A DNA stretch of 64,000 nt from Posidoniimonas polymericola (GTDB lineage: Bacteria; Planctomycetota; Planctomycetia; Pirellulales; Lacipirellulaceae): NCBI RefSeq assembly GCF_007859935.1, contig NZ_SJPO01000001.1, forward strand, positions 806,001 to 870,000, written 5' to 3'. Under the pieces are notes generated by a model. The model saw only the letters and a program-made list of their open reading frames with translations. It searched no databases and was not told where the DNA came from. This document shows positions 34,593-43,300 of the stretch, one piece after another. The translations under genes and the position numbers were made by a program. Position 1 is the stretch's first letter; every line of letters starts with the position of its first letter.

Positions 34593-36107
34593 GTGATTTT
34601 GAAAGAAAGCCGCTTGCGATCGGCCTGCGCGCTGGTTTCGGCGCTGGTAGCCTCGGCGCCCGCGTGCGGTGACCAGTCGTTCGGCCGCGCCGACGTTGAG
34701 GCAATCGCTGAACGAATGGGCGCCTCGCCCCACGTGCCGCCTGAGAAAGTGGCGCCAGCATTTCTCGACCTTACCTACGACACCTACCGCCTGATCGCTC
34801 AACGGCACGAGCGAGCTATGTGGCGGGACGCCGAGCTCTCGACCTGGGTCGAGTTCTTTCCGGCTGGGTTCCTGCACCAGTACCCCGTCCGGATTCATGT
34901 TGTGGATAACGGCGCGAGTTCGCCGATCCCCTACAGCAGCCAATGGTTCCAGTTCCGCGGACAGGCCGAGTCGCTGCGCGACGAGCCGGGCGGCGGCTTC
35001 GCGGGCTTCCGCCTGCTCACCAGGCTGCCAGGGAACGAACACCCCACCGAGTACCTGGCGTTCCTCGGCGCGAGCTACTTCCGCGGCATCGGATCGGGTC
35101 AGTGGTACGGCTCGTCCGCCCGCGGCCTGGCGATCGATATTGGTCTGCCCCGCCCTGAGGAGTTTCCGCGGTTCACCGACTTCTGGATCCAACGCCCCGC
35201 CGAGACGGACGCCGGCAGTGCTTCAGAAGAGCAGGTGGTGTGGGCCTTGCTCGAGAGTCCCGGCGTCGTTGGAGCTTACGAGTTCCGCATCCGCCCTGGA
35301 CGCAACCTGCCGATAGGCGTCCACGCCAAGCTGTGGCGGCGGCACGGCATCCAGAAGCTGGCGGTCGCTCCCCTAACCAGTATGTGGATGTGGGACAACG
35401 GCGGCGGCCCCGCCGGCGACAACCGACCCGAGGTCCACGACGCCGACGGGCTGCTCATCCATCGCGACGCCGATCAGTGGGTGTGGCGCGGCTTGACCAA
35501 TCCAGAGACGCCACGCGTCGAGCGTTGGCGGGCAGAAGAGCTGCACGGCTTTGGCCTCGTGCAGCGAGACCGCGACCCCGCGAACTACGCCGACTCCGAG
35601 GCTCGGTACCACCTCCGCCCGAGCGTGTGGGTGCAGCCGGATGCCGACCACCCCTGGGAGGCGGGACACGTTGAGTTGCTCGAGCTGCCGGCGCCCCACG
35701 AGGGGGTAGACAACATTGGCGCCTATTTCGTCATGGATTCGACCTCGCGGACAGCGCGGGACCCTATCGAGCTGGACTACGAGCTCACCTTCGGGGTGGG
35801 GCTGCCCGCAGGCCGCTCGGTCGCAGTGATCAAAACGGAACAGATCGACCAGCCCGCGGGCGAGATCACGGTCCGCTTCCAGGCGGCCGTAGGTCAGCGG
35901 TTCAACTCAACCGCCGCGATTGGCGCAGTGGCCAAGGCCAGCACACCGCTCGAGGTGGTTGTGCGGTCCATCGAGATCGGCGCCGAAGAGATTGAAGTGA
36001 CGGTTGGCGTACCGCCAGCCGGAGAGGAGGAGCCACGCATCGAAGTGTGGCTGGAGCAGGCAGGCAAAACCGTTTCAGAGATTGGGAGTTATAGATGGAC
36101 CCGTTGA
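34593..36107 (+). CDS. opgG: Periplasmic glucan biosynthesis protein OpgG (MdoG-like)
   Basis: A 504-residue exported protein of the OpgG/OpgD family, which acts in periplasmic osmoregulated glucan synthesis. After a signal peptide (CALVSALVASAPACGDQ) come family blocks: DLTYDTYRLIAQRHERAMW, FFPAGFLHQYPVRIHV, FAGFRLLTRLPG, EYLAFLGASYFRGIGSGQWYG with SARGLAID, then MWMWDNGG and LIHRDADQWVWRGLTNPETP. The length is near E. coli OpgG (511). The GTG start is set by a strong Shine-Dalgarno. The next gene overlaps its end by 13 bp, and opgH follows, as in the classical opgGH operon. Confidence 0.94.
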   Translation: MILKESRLRSACALVSALVASAPACGDQSFGRADVEAIAERMGASPHVPPEKVAPAFLDLTYDTYRLIAQRHERAMWRDAELSTWVEFFPAGFLHQYPVRIHVVDNGASSPIPYSSQWFQFRGQAESLRDEPGGGFAGFRLLTRLPGNEHPTEYLAFLGASYFRGIGSGQWYGSSARGLAIDIGLPRPEEFPRFTDFWIQRPAETDAGSASEEQVVWALLESPGVVGAYEFRIRPGRNLPIGVHAKLWRRHGIQKLAVAPLTSMWMWDNGGGPAGDNRPEVHDADGLLIHRDADQWVWRGLTNPETPRVERWRAEELHGFGLVQRDRDPANYADSEARYHLRPSVWVQPDADHPWEAGHVELLELPAPHEGVDNIGAYFVMDSTSRTARDPIELDYELTFGVGLPAGRSVAVIKTEQIDQPAGEITVRFQAAVGQRFNSTAAIGAVAKASTPLEVVVRSIEIGAEEIEVTVGVPPAGEEEPRIEVWLEQAGKTVSEIGSYRWTR

Positions 36108-36544
36108 AATCTTCGCAAACCGACACCCCTCCCAACGCCGAGTGGGCGACAGACGCTGCTTCGTCGGAGGTGAGGACGCTCGTAGCAGACTACGCCCGAG
36201 CGCACGGCGTGCGAGACCCAGACGTGCTGGCTGGATTCTCCCGTCAGTGTGTGGCGATTGCACACCAGTCCCTCGAGCAGCGTCCCGACGGGGAGCACGA
36301 CGACCCCCACGGACGGCTCGAGCGGGAGGCGGTCGCGATCGCTATGCAACACCTGTCCTGCAGCGACGGCGACGCCGCATTGGGTCGGCTCTCCCGCCGC
36401 GACGTCGCCCCGGCCGAGCGGCCTGCCGCGATGCCGCCGCAGCCGCTCGGCGAGTTGCACCCGATCGTGAATCCAGAGAAGTGGGTGGCGGTATTCCAGG
36501 GCGTCGGGGCGACGGTCCGACTGTCCTCGGACCAGCAGCGGTAG
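36095..36544 (+). CDS. Small soluble protein inserted between opgG and opgH
   Basis: A 149-residue soluble protein overlapping the opgG end by 13 bp, so it is translationally coupled. The middle part, VRTLVADYARAHGVRDPDVLAGFSRQCVA (shown only in halves: VRTLVADYARAHG, DPDVLAGFSRQCV), is helical and recalls short regulatory helical domains. The C-terminal third is Pro/Ala-rich. No family was recognised. Its place in the opg operon suggests a role in glucan synthesis or its regulation. The gene is about 100 bp upstream of opgH. Confidence 0.75.
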   Translation: MDPLKSSQTDTPPNAEWATDAASSEVRTLVADYARAHGVRDPDVLAGFSRQCVAIAHQSLEQRPDGEHDDPHGRLEREAVAIAMQHLSCSDGDAALGRLSRRDVAPAERPAAMPPQPLGELHPIVNPEKWVAVFQGVGATVRLSSDQQR

Positions 36545-36646
36545 ACGCCTGGGAACGGGGCCCGCTGGCGGCGGCCCCCGGTTTCACCAGCACTAACTCA
36601 CCAGCAACGGGCGCCCGGGGCGCCGAGAACCAAAGGAATTCGTCCG

Positions 36647-38647
36647 ATGAACCAGCCAGAAGCCAACGCCGCGCCCAGACGCTGGGCGGCGCTGCTCGCC
36701 GTCGTGGCGGCGTGCTCCGCCCTGGTCACGCTCGTCTTCTGGAACCTGGTGGCAGGCCCCTCCGCGACCTTCGCTGACGTGCTGGTTTCATTCCTGTTCT
36801 TCGTGCTCACGGGCTGGATTCTGTTGTGGACCGGCGTCGCGGTGATTGGAGCCTTCCTGCTGCACCGAGCCCACGGTGAGACGCCGCAGTCGTTCTGCCA
36901 GGCCGGTCCAAGCAGCGGCGACCGCCGCTGCGCGGTGCTGCTGCCAACCTACAACGAGGACCCGAGTCTGATCTTCGCGGGGTTGCAGGCGATGGTCGAC
37001 TCGCTGGTCGACACCGGCAACGCCGCGAGGTTTGACTTCTACGTGCTGAGCGACACCACCAGGCCGGCAGTATGGCTCGAAGAGGAACGCCAGTGGCGGC
37101 GCCTTGGCGCCGGGCAGCCCGGCCGTCCCCGCGTCTACTACCGCCACCGCAACGAGAACTCGGGCAAGAAGGCGGGCAATATCGCCGACTTCTGCCGACG
37201 CTGGGGAGCCAAGTACGAGTACATGGTCGTGCTCGACGCCGACAGCCTGGTCGAGGGCGAAACGCTCGTCGAGATGGCCCGCCGAATGGACGCCGACCCA
37301 AAGCTGGGCATCCTCCAGACCCCGCCGCTCCCGCTTGGCGGCGCCTCAACGCTTTCGCGCTGCCAGCAATTTGTCTGCCGGCTCTGCGGCCCGGCGCTGA
37401 CGCGTGGCCTGGCCTACGTAACCGCCGACGGCGGCAACTACTGGGGCCACAACGCGATCATCCGCACCGGGGCATTCATGCGTCACTGCGGTCTGTCGGC
37501 CCTGCCGGGCGCCCCGCCGCTGGGCGGTCAAATACTCAGCCACGATTTCGTCGAGGCCGCTTTGATTCATCGGGCGGGCTACAAGGTGCAGCTCGCCTGG
37601 GACCTCGGCGGCAGCTACGAGCAGAGCCCCGGCACGCTGCCAGAGTTCGCCGTTCGAGACCAGCGGTGGAGCCAGGGCAACCTGCAGCACGCCCGACTCA
37701 TCGTTAGCCGCGACATCCCATGGTCCAACCGCATGCACTTCCTGACCGGCGTCGCTTGCTACGCGGCCTCGCCGGTGTGGCTGGCCTTCTTGCTGCTCAG
37801 CCCGCTGGCGTTCCTCGACACGGGCGCCGCCGCGGTCGTTGGCGGCGGAGGCATCGCGCTGTTCGGTTCCGTCATGGCTCTGCTGCTGCTCCCACGCGCA
37901 ATCGGGCTCTCGCTGGTAGCGCGGAGTCGGGCAGAAATGGAAGGGTTTGGCGGTGCGGCGAGGCTGATTGCGAGCACAGTCTTCGAATTCCTCGTGTCGG
38001 TGCTCATCGCGCCGATCATGATGGCCTTCCACTCAACGTTTGTAGTCTCGACCCTGCTGGGGACCTGCGTCGGCTGGAACGCCCAGGACCGCGACACCGA
38101 GCGGCTTTCCTGGCGGGACGCATTCGCCGTGCACTGGCGCCACACCGCCGCGGGGCTCGCAACCACAGCCGTAGCTGCCTGGGCGTCGCCGACGCTGCTG
38201 CTCTGGCTGTCGCCATTGCTGGCGGGGCTCGTGTTCTCGATTCCCCTCTCGGTTGCGCTCAGCAGTTCTTGGGTCGGAAGGGCCGTCCGCAGCGTTGGCC
38301 TGCTGCAATCGCCGGAGGAGACCAGCCCTCCCGACATTGTGCGGCGCTACCACGCCCACCGTACGGCAGGCGAACAGACGCCGAACGCTGCGGCCCCGAC
38401 CTTCCGCGACTTTGTGCAGGACGGCCTCGGCGTGAGCGATCACATCGTCGCGATATCGGCGACGCGGTCGGTTCAAGTAGCGCCGGTGCAGACGGTCGAC
38501 CGGCTCACGGCCTGGGCCCGCGGCGGGGCCGCCGTCGACCCGGACGAGGACGATCAGCGGGCCGTGCTGTGCGACCCCGATGCGCTGCGCGGCATCCATC
38601 GGGACCTCTGGGTGCACAGCCGCGGCCGCCCACTATCCACCAACTGA
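36647..38647 (+). CDS. opgH: Glucan biosynthesis glucosyltransferase OpgH (MdoH-like)
   Basis: A 666-residue inner-membrane GT2 transferase that polymerises the periplasmic glucan backbone from UDP-glucose. Two membrane helices at about 15-80 precede the catalytic domain: CAVLLPTYNEDPSLIFAGLQ, the ENSGKKAGNIADFCRRWG block, the DxD in MVVLDADSLVEGETL, a GHNAIIRTGAF stretch, and the (Q/R)xxRW-like VRDQRWSQGNLQH. At least five C-terminal helices follow. It is shorter than E. coli OpgH (847) because the long N-terminal cytoplasmic part is missing, as in several other bacteria. An AAAGGA box (36632-36637) precedes the ATG. Confidence 0.94.
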   Translation: MNQPEANAAPRRWAALLAVVAACSALVTLVFWNLVAGPSATFADVLVSFLFFVLTGWILLWTGVAVIGAFLLHRAHGETPQSFCQAGPSSGDRRCAVLLPTYNEDPSLIFAGLQAMVDSLVDTGNAARFDFYVLSDTTRPAVWLEEERQWRRLGAGQPGRPRVYYRHRNENSGKKAGNIADFCRRWGAKYEYMVVLDADSLVEGETLVEMARRMDADPKLGILQTPPLPLGGASTLSRCQQFVCRLCGPALTRGLAYVTADGGNYWGHNAIIRTGAFMRHCGLSALPGAPPLGGQILSHDFVEAALIHRAGYKVQLAWDLGGSYEQSPGTLPEFAVRDQRWSQGNLQHARLIVSRDIPWSNRMHFLTGVACYAASPVWLAFLLLSPLAFLDTGAAAVVGGGGIALFGSVMALLLLPRAIGLSLVARSRAEMEGFGGAARLIASTVFEFLVSVLIAPIMMAFHSTFVVSTLLGTCVGWNAQDRDTERLSWRDAFAVHWRHTAAGLATTAVAAWASPTLLLWLSPLLAGLVFSIPLSVALSSSWVGRAVRSVGLLQSPEETSPPDIVRRYHAHRTAGEQTPNAAAPTFRDFVQDGLGVSDHIVAISATRSVQVAPVQTVDRLTAWARGGAAVDPDEDDQRAVLCDPDALRGIHRDLWVHSRGRPLSTN

Positions 38648-38714
38648 AACGCCTCCTCACCCCGCACCGCCCGCTGCCGCAGCGGGCGAGCAACGGAACG
38701 GAAATCGGAAAACC

Positions 38715-38718
38715 GGAG
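38715..38718 (+). promoter_or_regulatory. Ribosome binding site for the small membrane protein after opgH
   Basis: GGAG (then AAAG) is 8 bases before the ATG at 38727. It favours that start over the in-frame start at 38580, which lies inside opgH. Confidence 0.6.
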
Positions 38719-38726
38719 AAAGTAGA

Positions 38727-39434
38727 ATGTACCGCCCCATGCGAAACGACGACGACGGACACGACGACCCCAGGGATCCCTCACGCCGGCTCCGCAGCCT
38801 GATCAGGGCAATGGAGAGGGGCGCCATGCCCCAGGGGCGCCTTAATGGCGCGGCGCGAATCGGATCGATCGATAGTGACTCCGCAGAGCTCGATCGGCTC
38901 CGTAGAGACTGGCAACGGCGCGAGCGACTCTACGACGCGCACGGCGCTAAGGCCCCAACGCGGTCGCCGCGCGGACGCAAACCACCGGCTCCCGAGCCGC
39001 TGTTCCGTTTGCGCCTGTGGGTGCTGCTTGTCTGGACAGCGGTCGTGGCGGGACTCTGCACCGCGTTCGTGACCGGCGGCGCCCACTGGGCCGCCGCCGT
39101 CGGGACGCTTACCGTGAGCGCTGTGACCGCGGCCGTGCTGCTCGCCGTCCTCCACCGTGGCGCCGACCGGGCCTTCTACGCCGGTTTCGCGGCGTTTGCG
39201 TTGGCGTTCTTGAAGACCGGCGGCGGCTGGATGCCGGTTGGCATCACGGTGTTCTCGCACTGGCCAACGGCGCTCAGCGGCTGGTGGCACGGCAACGGCT
39301 CGCTGTGGCCCGAGGTAATCGCCAAGCACTCGCTGGTCCTGATCGCGGCGACCCTCGCTGCTTACGCGTGCCGTGCCGCGTACCTGCTGCACGAACGTCG
39401 CGACCAGCGTGTGGAAGCGGCAGCTGCCCGCTAA
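38727..39434 (+). CDS. Membrane protein at the end of the opg locus
   Basis: A 235-residue protein. The first 95 residues are polar and basic (RRLRSLIRAMERGAMPQ, then RDWQRRERLYDAHG), followed by four membrane helices at about 98-125, 128-150, 155-172 and 205-225. The segment MPVGITVFSHWPTALSGWWHG lies between the third and fourth (given in part: VFSHWPTALSGWWHG). No enzymatic motif is seen. It follows opgH after 79 bp and is probably the last gene of the unit. An association with glucan export or modification is possible, but nothing in the sequence shows it. Confidence 0.75.
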   Translation: MYRPMRNDDDGHDDPRDPSRRLRSLIRAMERGAMPQGRLNGAARIGSIDSDSAELDRLRRDWQRRERLYDAHGAKAPTRSPRGRKPPAPEPLFRLRLWVLLVWTAVVAGLCTAFVTGGAHWAAAVGTLTVSAVTAAVLLAVLHRGADRAFYAGFAAFALAFLKTGGGWMPVGITVFSHWPTALSGWWHGNGSLWPEVIAKHSLVLIAATLAAYACRAAYLLHERRDQRVEAAAAR

Positions 39435-39486
39435 CTGATTCTCGAAGCGAGCCGACCGCGATTTTGAATCGAGACGCTTCAGGGCA

Positions 39487-40314
39487 TTAGCGTGCCGGCC
39501 GGCGGCCCACTGCCCATGGCGTGAGCAGCAGCAAGGCGATGATTGTCGCGGGTTCGGGAACCGGTCGCCCAACGGTCGCCAAATACTCTTCCAGATAGAG
39601 CGACGCATAATGCTCGCGGGTCAGTTTGTCGGGGCCATCAGGCGCCAGCATGATGTAGATCGGGTCGCTGTCGGCGATCACGTCCTCCACGGATGGATTC
39701 GTCGGCGTCGCCGACAGGGTGAATTCGAGCAGGTGGATGGTGTTGCTCGGGTGACCACCGACCTGATAGTTCACCGGAATGTCGAGGATGCCGCCCGGCG
39801 GCACCGATGGACTTAGCACGAGCGAACCGAGGCCGGTGGTGTCGACCACGCCGCCGGTCGACTCGATCCGGATGACCTGCCCGGCGTCCAGCGGCGTCAG
39901 CGTGGGGACCACTCCGGCGGTCGGCATGGCCGGCGGGTCGGCCCACTGCGATGCCCTGGTCAGATGAAGGCTCAGTTCGTGGTCCTTCAGCAGCGTGAAC
40001 GACGCGTCGATCGGAACCTCAAAATCGGGCAGGAACGCGGATGCAAAGGGCCCCAGCAGTGATCCGGGCGCAGGCGTCACGTTGACCCAATGGTCGTGGA
40101 TCGAGTTCGGGTAGTCGCGGATAGCTGGGGCGCCGTCGCTGGCGCCGGTGTTTTCGCCCTGGACACGCAGTTGCCCCCCCACCACTTCGACTACGAATCG
40201 GCGGCCTGTATGGGCGTCGACGGCTGAGGTGATCAGGCTCACCACAACCATGGCAACAAGAGTCGTAAGCGGATCGTACAGGTTGGCGAATTTCATGACA
40301 GAGCGTTTCATCAT
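39487..40314 (-). CDS. PEP-CTERM exported protein
   Basis: A 275-residue secreted protein. A signal peptide (VAMVVVSLITSAVDAH) is followed by a beta-rich body with FVVEVVGGQLRVQGENTG, GQVIRIESTGGVVDTTGLG and SNTIHLLEFTLSATPTNPSV. It ends in the sorting signal VPEPATIIALLLLTPWAVG with a terminal RRPAR. The PEP motif, hydrophobic helix and Arg end define a PEP-CTERM (exosortase) substrate. In-frame starts at 40311 and 40296 are alternatives. No exosortase or known partner is adjacent. It may be an extracellular matrix component; the body belongs to no family I recognise. Confidence 0.85.
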   Translation of the reverse strand: MMKRSVMKFANLYDPLTTLVAMVVVSLITSAVDAHTGRRFVVEVVGGQLRVQGENTGASDGAPAIRDYPNSIHDHWVNVTPAPGSLLGPFASAFLPDFEVPIDASFTLLKDHELSLHLTRASQWADPPAMPTAGVVPTLTPLDAGQVIRIESTGGVVDTTGLGSLVLSPSVPPGGILDIPVNYQVGGHPSNTIHLLEFTLSATPTNPSVEDVIADSDPIYIMLAPDGPDKLTREHYASLYLEEYLATVGRPVPEPATIIALLLLTPWAVGRRPAR

Positions 40315-40353
40315 GGTTGTAGACCCAGTGTGACCGAGGCGGCGTGAGGGCGC

Positions 40354-43300
40354 CTACCTGCGGGGCGACAACGGCGACTGAGTGGGGCGTCGCAACCCCG
40401 CAAAGGCCGCGTCGCGGTCGGCCGCGGTGGCGTCCTGTTCTGTTTCCGAGGCGGGGGACAGTTCCAGAGTCCAGGCAGGACGCATCGGGCGTCGGCCTCG
40501 TGCGAGGCCCTCGATCGCCTGCACCTGGGCGTCACGCCCGGTGGCGTCCGAGCCGCCGTTCGCCGCGAGTGAATCAAGCGCCGAGGAAGCTGAGGACTGG
40601 GGCGTTGCCTCCGGCGAGAACGCGGCGAACACTGCGTTGGTAAGCAGAGAGTCGTCCGGGGCGGGCTCCGACTGGTCAGCCGCCAGGGAATCGGTTGCAA
40701 CCGCAATCGGCGATTCTGCGGGACTGGGAGCCGGCAACGCTGCCCCGATATTGTCCCGCCACACGGTGTAGTCGGCGGCGTTCACAACGCCGTCGCCGTT
40801 GCCGTCGGCGGCGAGCAGCAGGTTGGAGCCGTAGGTGCTTCTCCAGACGGTGTAGTCGTCCTGGTCGACGTCGCCGTCGATGTCGTAGTCGCCCGCCAAT
40901 TGGTTCACGTAACGGATCCGGTAGATCCGTGCTCCGGGGCCGGTGGCGCCCCCTTCGCCGGTGTCTTCGTAGAGCTCGGAGAAGTACAGGCCGTCATGGC
41001 CAGCGGCCAGGGCGACCACGCTGCTGCGTCCGACGCCGACGTACTCGACCAGCGTGTTGGGGCCGTCGACCAAGTCGCCATTGGCGTCGAGTTCAAACTG
41101 CGTGACCCGTTTCCCGTTGGCCTGCGGGCCGGCGGCGTAGGTCGGCCCCGACTCGCCAATGAAGGCCATGTCTTGGAAGGACGCCGGGAATTGGCTGCCG
41201 TTGAAGGTCTCGGGTTGCACGAAGGTAATGTTCACCGGCGCCGTCGAGGGCGCCCAGTTGTAGATGGCGAACGTCTGCATCGAGGCGTTCGAACCATCCC
41301 ACCCGTAGTTCACCCCCTCGTTGACCTGGGCAAACCGGTCGACGCTGGGGCCGTTCTCGACCTCGTAGTGCTTGCCGTCGGACGCCCGCCACGCGCCGCC
41401 GAACGGGTTGCGGAAGCCGTACGCGTAGACGTAGTCCGTCGGCGAAATCCCGTCGCCCGCGTTGTAGAACGGGTTGTCCGTGGCGGGGGAGCCGTCGGTC
41501 TCCATGCGGAGGATCTTGCCGCGGAACTGGTTGAGGTCCTGAGCCGTGCTGGCGTCGAACCCGTCGCCGACATGCACGTAGAGCTTGCCGTCGGGCCCGA
41601 TGCTGACGTTCGAGATCTGGTGCGACTGGCCCTGGGTCTCGGGCTGCATATTCAGCAGCACCGTGCGCGAGTCCATCGACAGTCCGCCCGCGACGCTGTC
41701 GATCCTCTCGACCTTTGGGTAGTGCGAAGCCCCGCCCGCCGGCGAGCCGTTGTCCCACAACATCCCGACGTACAGGTGATAGACCTCCGGGTCGAGCTCG
41801 TCCCGCTGCACGGCGATGCCGGTCAGCCCCTGCTCGCCCGAGCCCGAGATCGGCCCCTGAGGGTTGTAGTCGAGCAGGCCAGTAGCGAACTCGTGCTTCG
41901 TGCCGTCGCGGGTGACCACCTGGATCGAACCGTAGAGCTCCGTGACGAAGTAGAGCGGGTCGTCGGGGTTCGGGCCCGGGTTGGGCACGAACGCGATGTT
42001 GACCGGCAGGCGGTAGCCCTCGCCCACCTGCTCAACAACAAAGCCCGGCTGGCTGGAGACAAACGGGATATCAAGCTCTGCCGAACGCGCCAGCAGTGAG
42101 AAGTCGGGCGTGGTCTGGCCCTCGGTCCCGTAGTAGGTCCCGCCCGCCGACGAGACCCACAGGTCCAGCCGCTCGCCGGCGGCTAGATCGACCGCCGGGA
42201 GGAAGAGGGTCCTCTCGCCGCCCGCGCCGTCGCCGATAGTGAGGTCCGAACGCGTAAGCGAGAGCGGCCGATCGCCGGCCGTGATCACGATCCTCACCGT
42301 GGCGTGGTTCGCCATCTCCGGGAAGTCGGTTACCAGGTTCCCTGGGAGGTCGCTGCCCTCAATCTGCAGGAACGGCGAGCCGGTCGAGCCCGCCTCGATG
42401 GAGAGCTTGGGGGGCAGGCCGGCGGTCTCGCCTCCGAAGAACTCGACCTCCGAGAATTGCATCGAGTTCGCCGCGTTGACGTCGCGCACCTCGGTGATGA
42501 CCATCCGGTAAGAGGTGAACGCCCCCAGCGTGTTGTCGACCGCGACATCGCCGCCCTGGGTGAACCGCTCGAGCGGCAGGTTGATCTCGCCCGAGTCGAT
42601 CAGGGTCCAGTTTTCGCCGTCGCCGAAGCCGCCGTCGACCGACTGGATCGCCTCGTTTGTGCCGTACAGAGCCCAGGCAGAGGGGTCCCGCTCGGGCGCG
42701 TCGTTGGCGGTGGTCATGCGGAACCCGCTGATGGTGGTCGCCCCTACCTCCGGAGTAATGATGAACCCGGATCGCTCCCTGCCGTGGTTGATGTACTTGG
42801 TGCCGGCATCGCCGTCGATGGCCTTGTCGACCTCCTCGCCGGGAGCCGAGTCGCTGGTGAAGGTCGACGCGATGTCCTGGACCGGGAGGATCGCGTCGCC
42901 GGCCGACAGGACGCCGGGTCCTGCACCGCCGCTCTGCGCGAAGAACTGCGCGTCCGCCACCTGCATGCTGTTGGCGGCGCCCTCGTTCTTGACCGTCGGG
43001 AAGATCAGCTTGTACGACGAGTAGACGGTGTCGTTGGCGAAGCTGACAGCCGCCCCGATCGTCTGCCGGGCGTCCGGCAGGCTGAGCGCGCCCGACGAGA
43101 TTTCTGTCCAGTTCTGCTCGCGGCCCGATCCGTGGGGCGTCGCGGAGATGGCGTCGTTCGTGCCGTACAGGACGTAGCTGGCGGGGTCGCGGGCTGCGGC
43201 GTCGTTCGCGGTGGTGAGGACCAGGCTCTTGACCGCCGACGCCGACGTGGGCGTGACGATGAATCCAGTCAGCAGCTTGCCAAAGTTGAGGTACTTGGTG

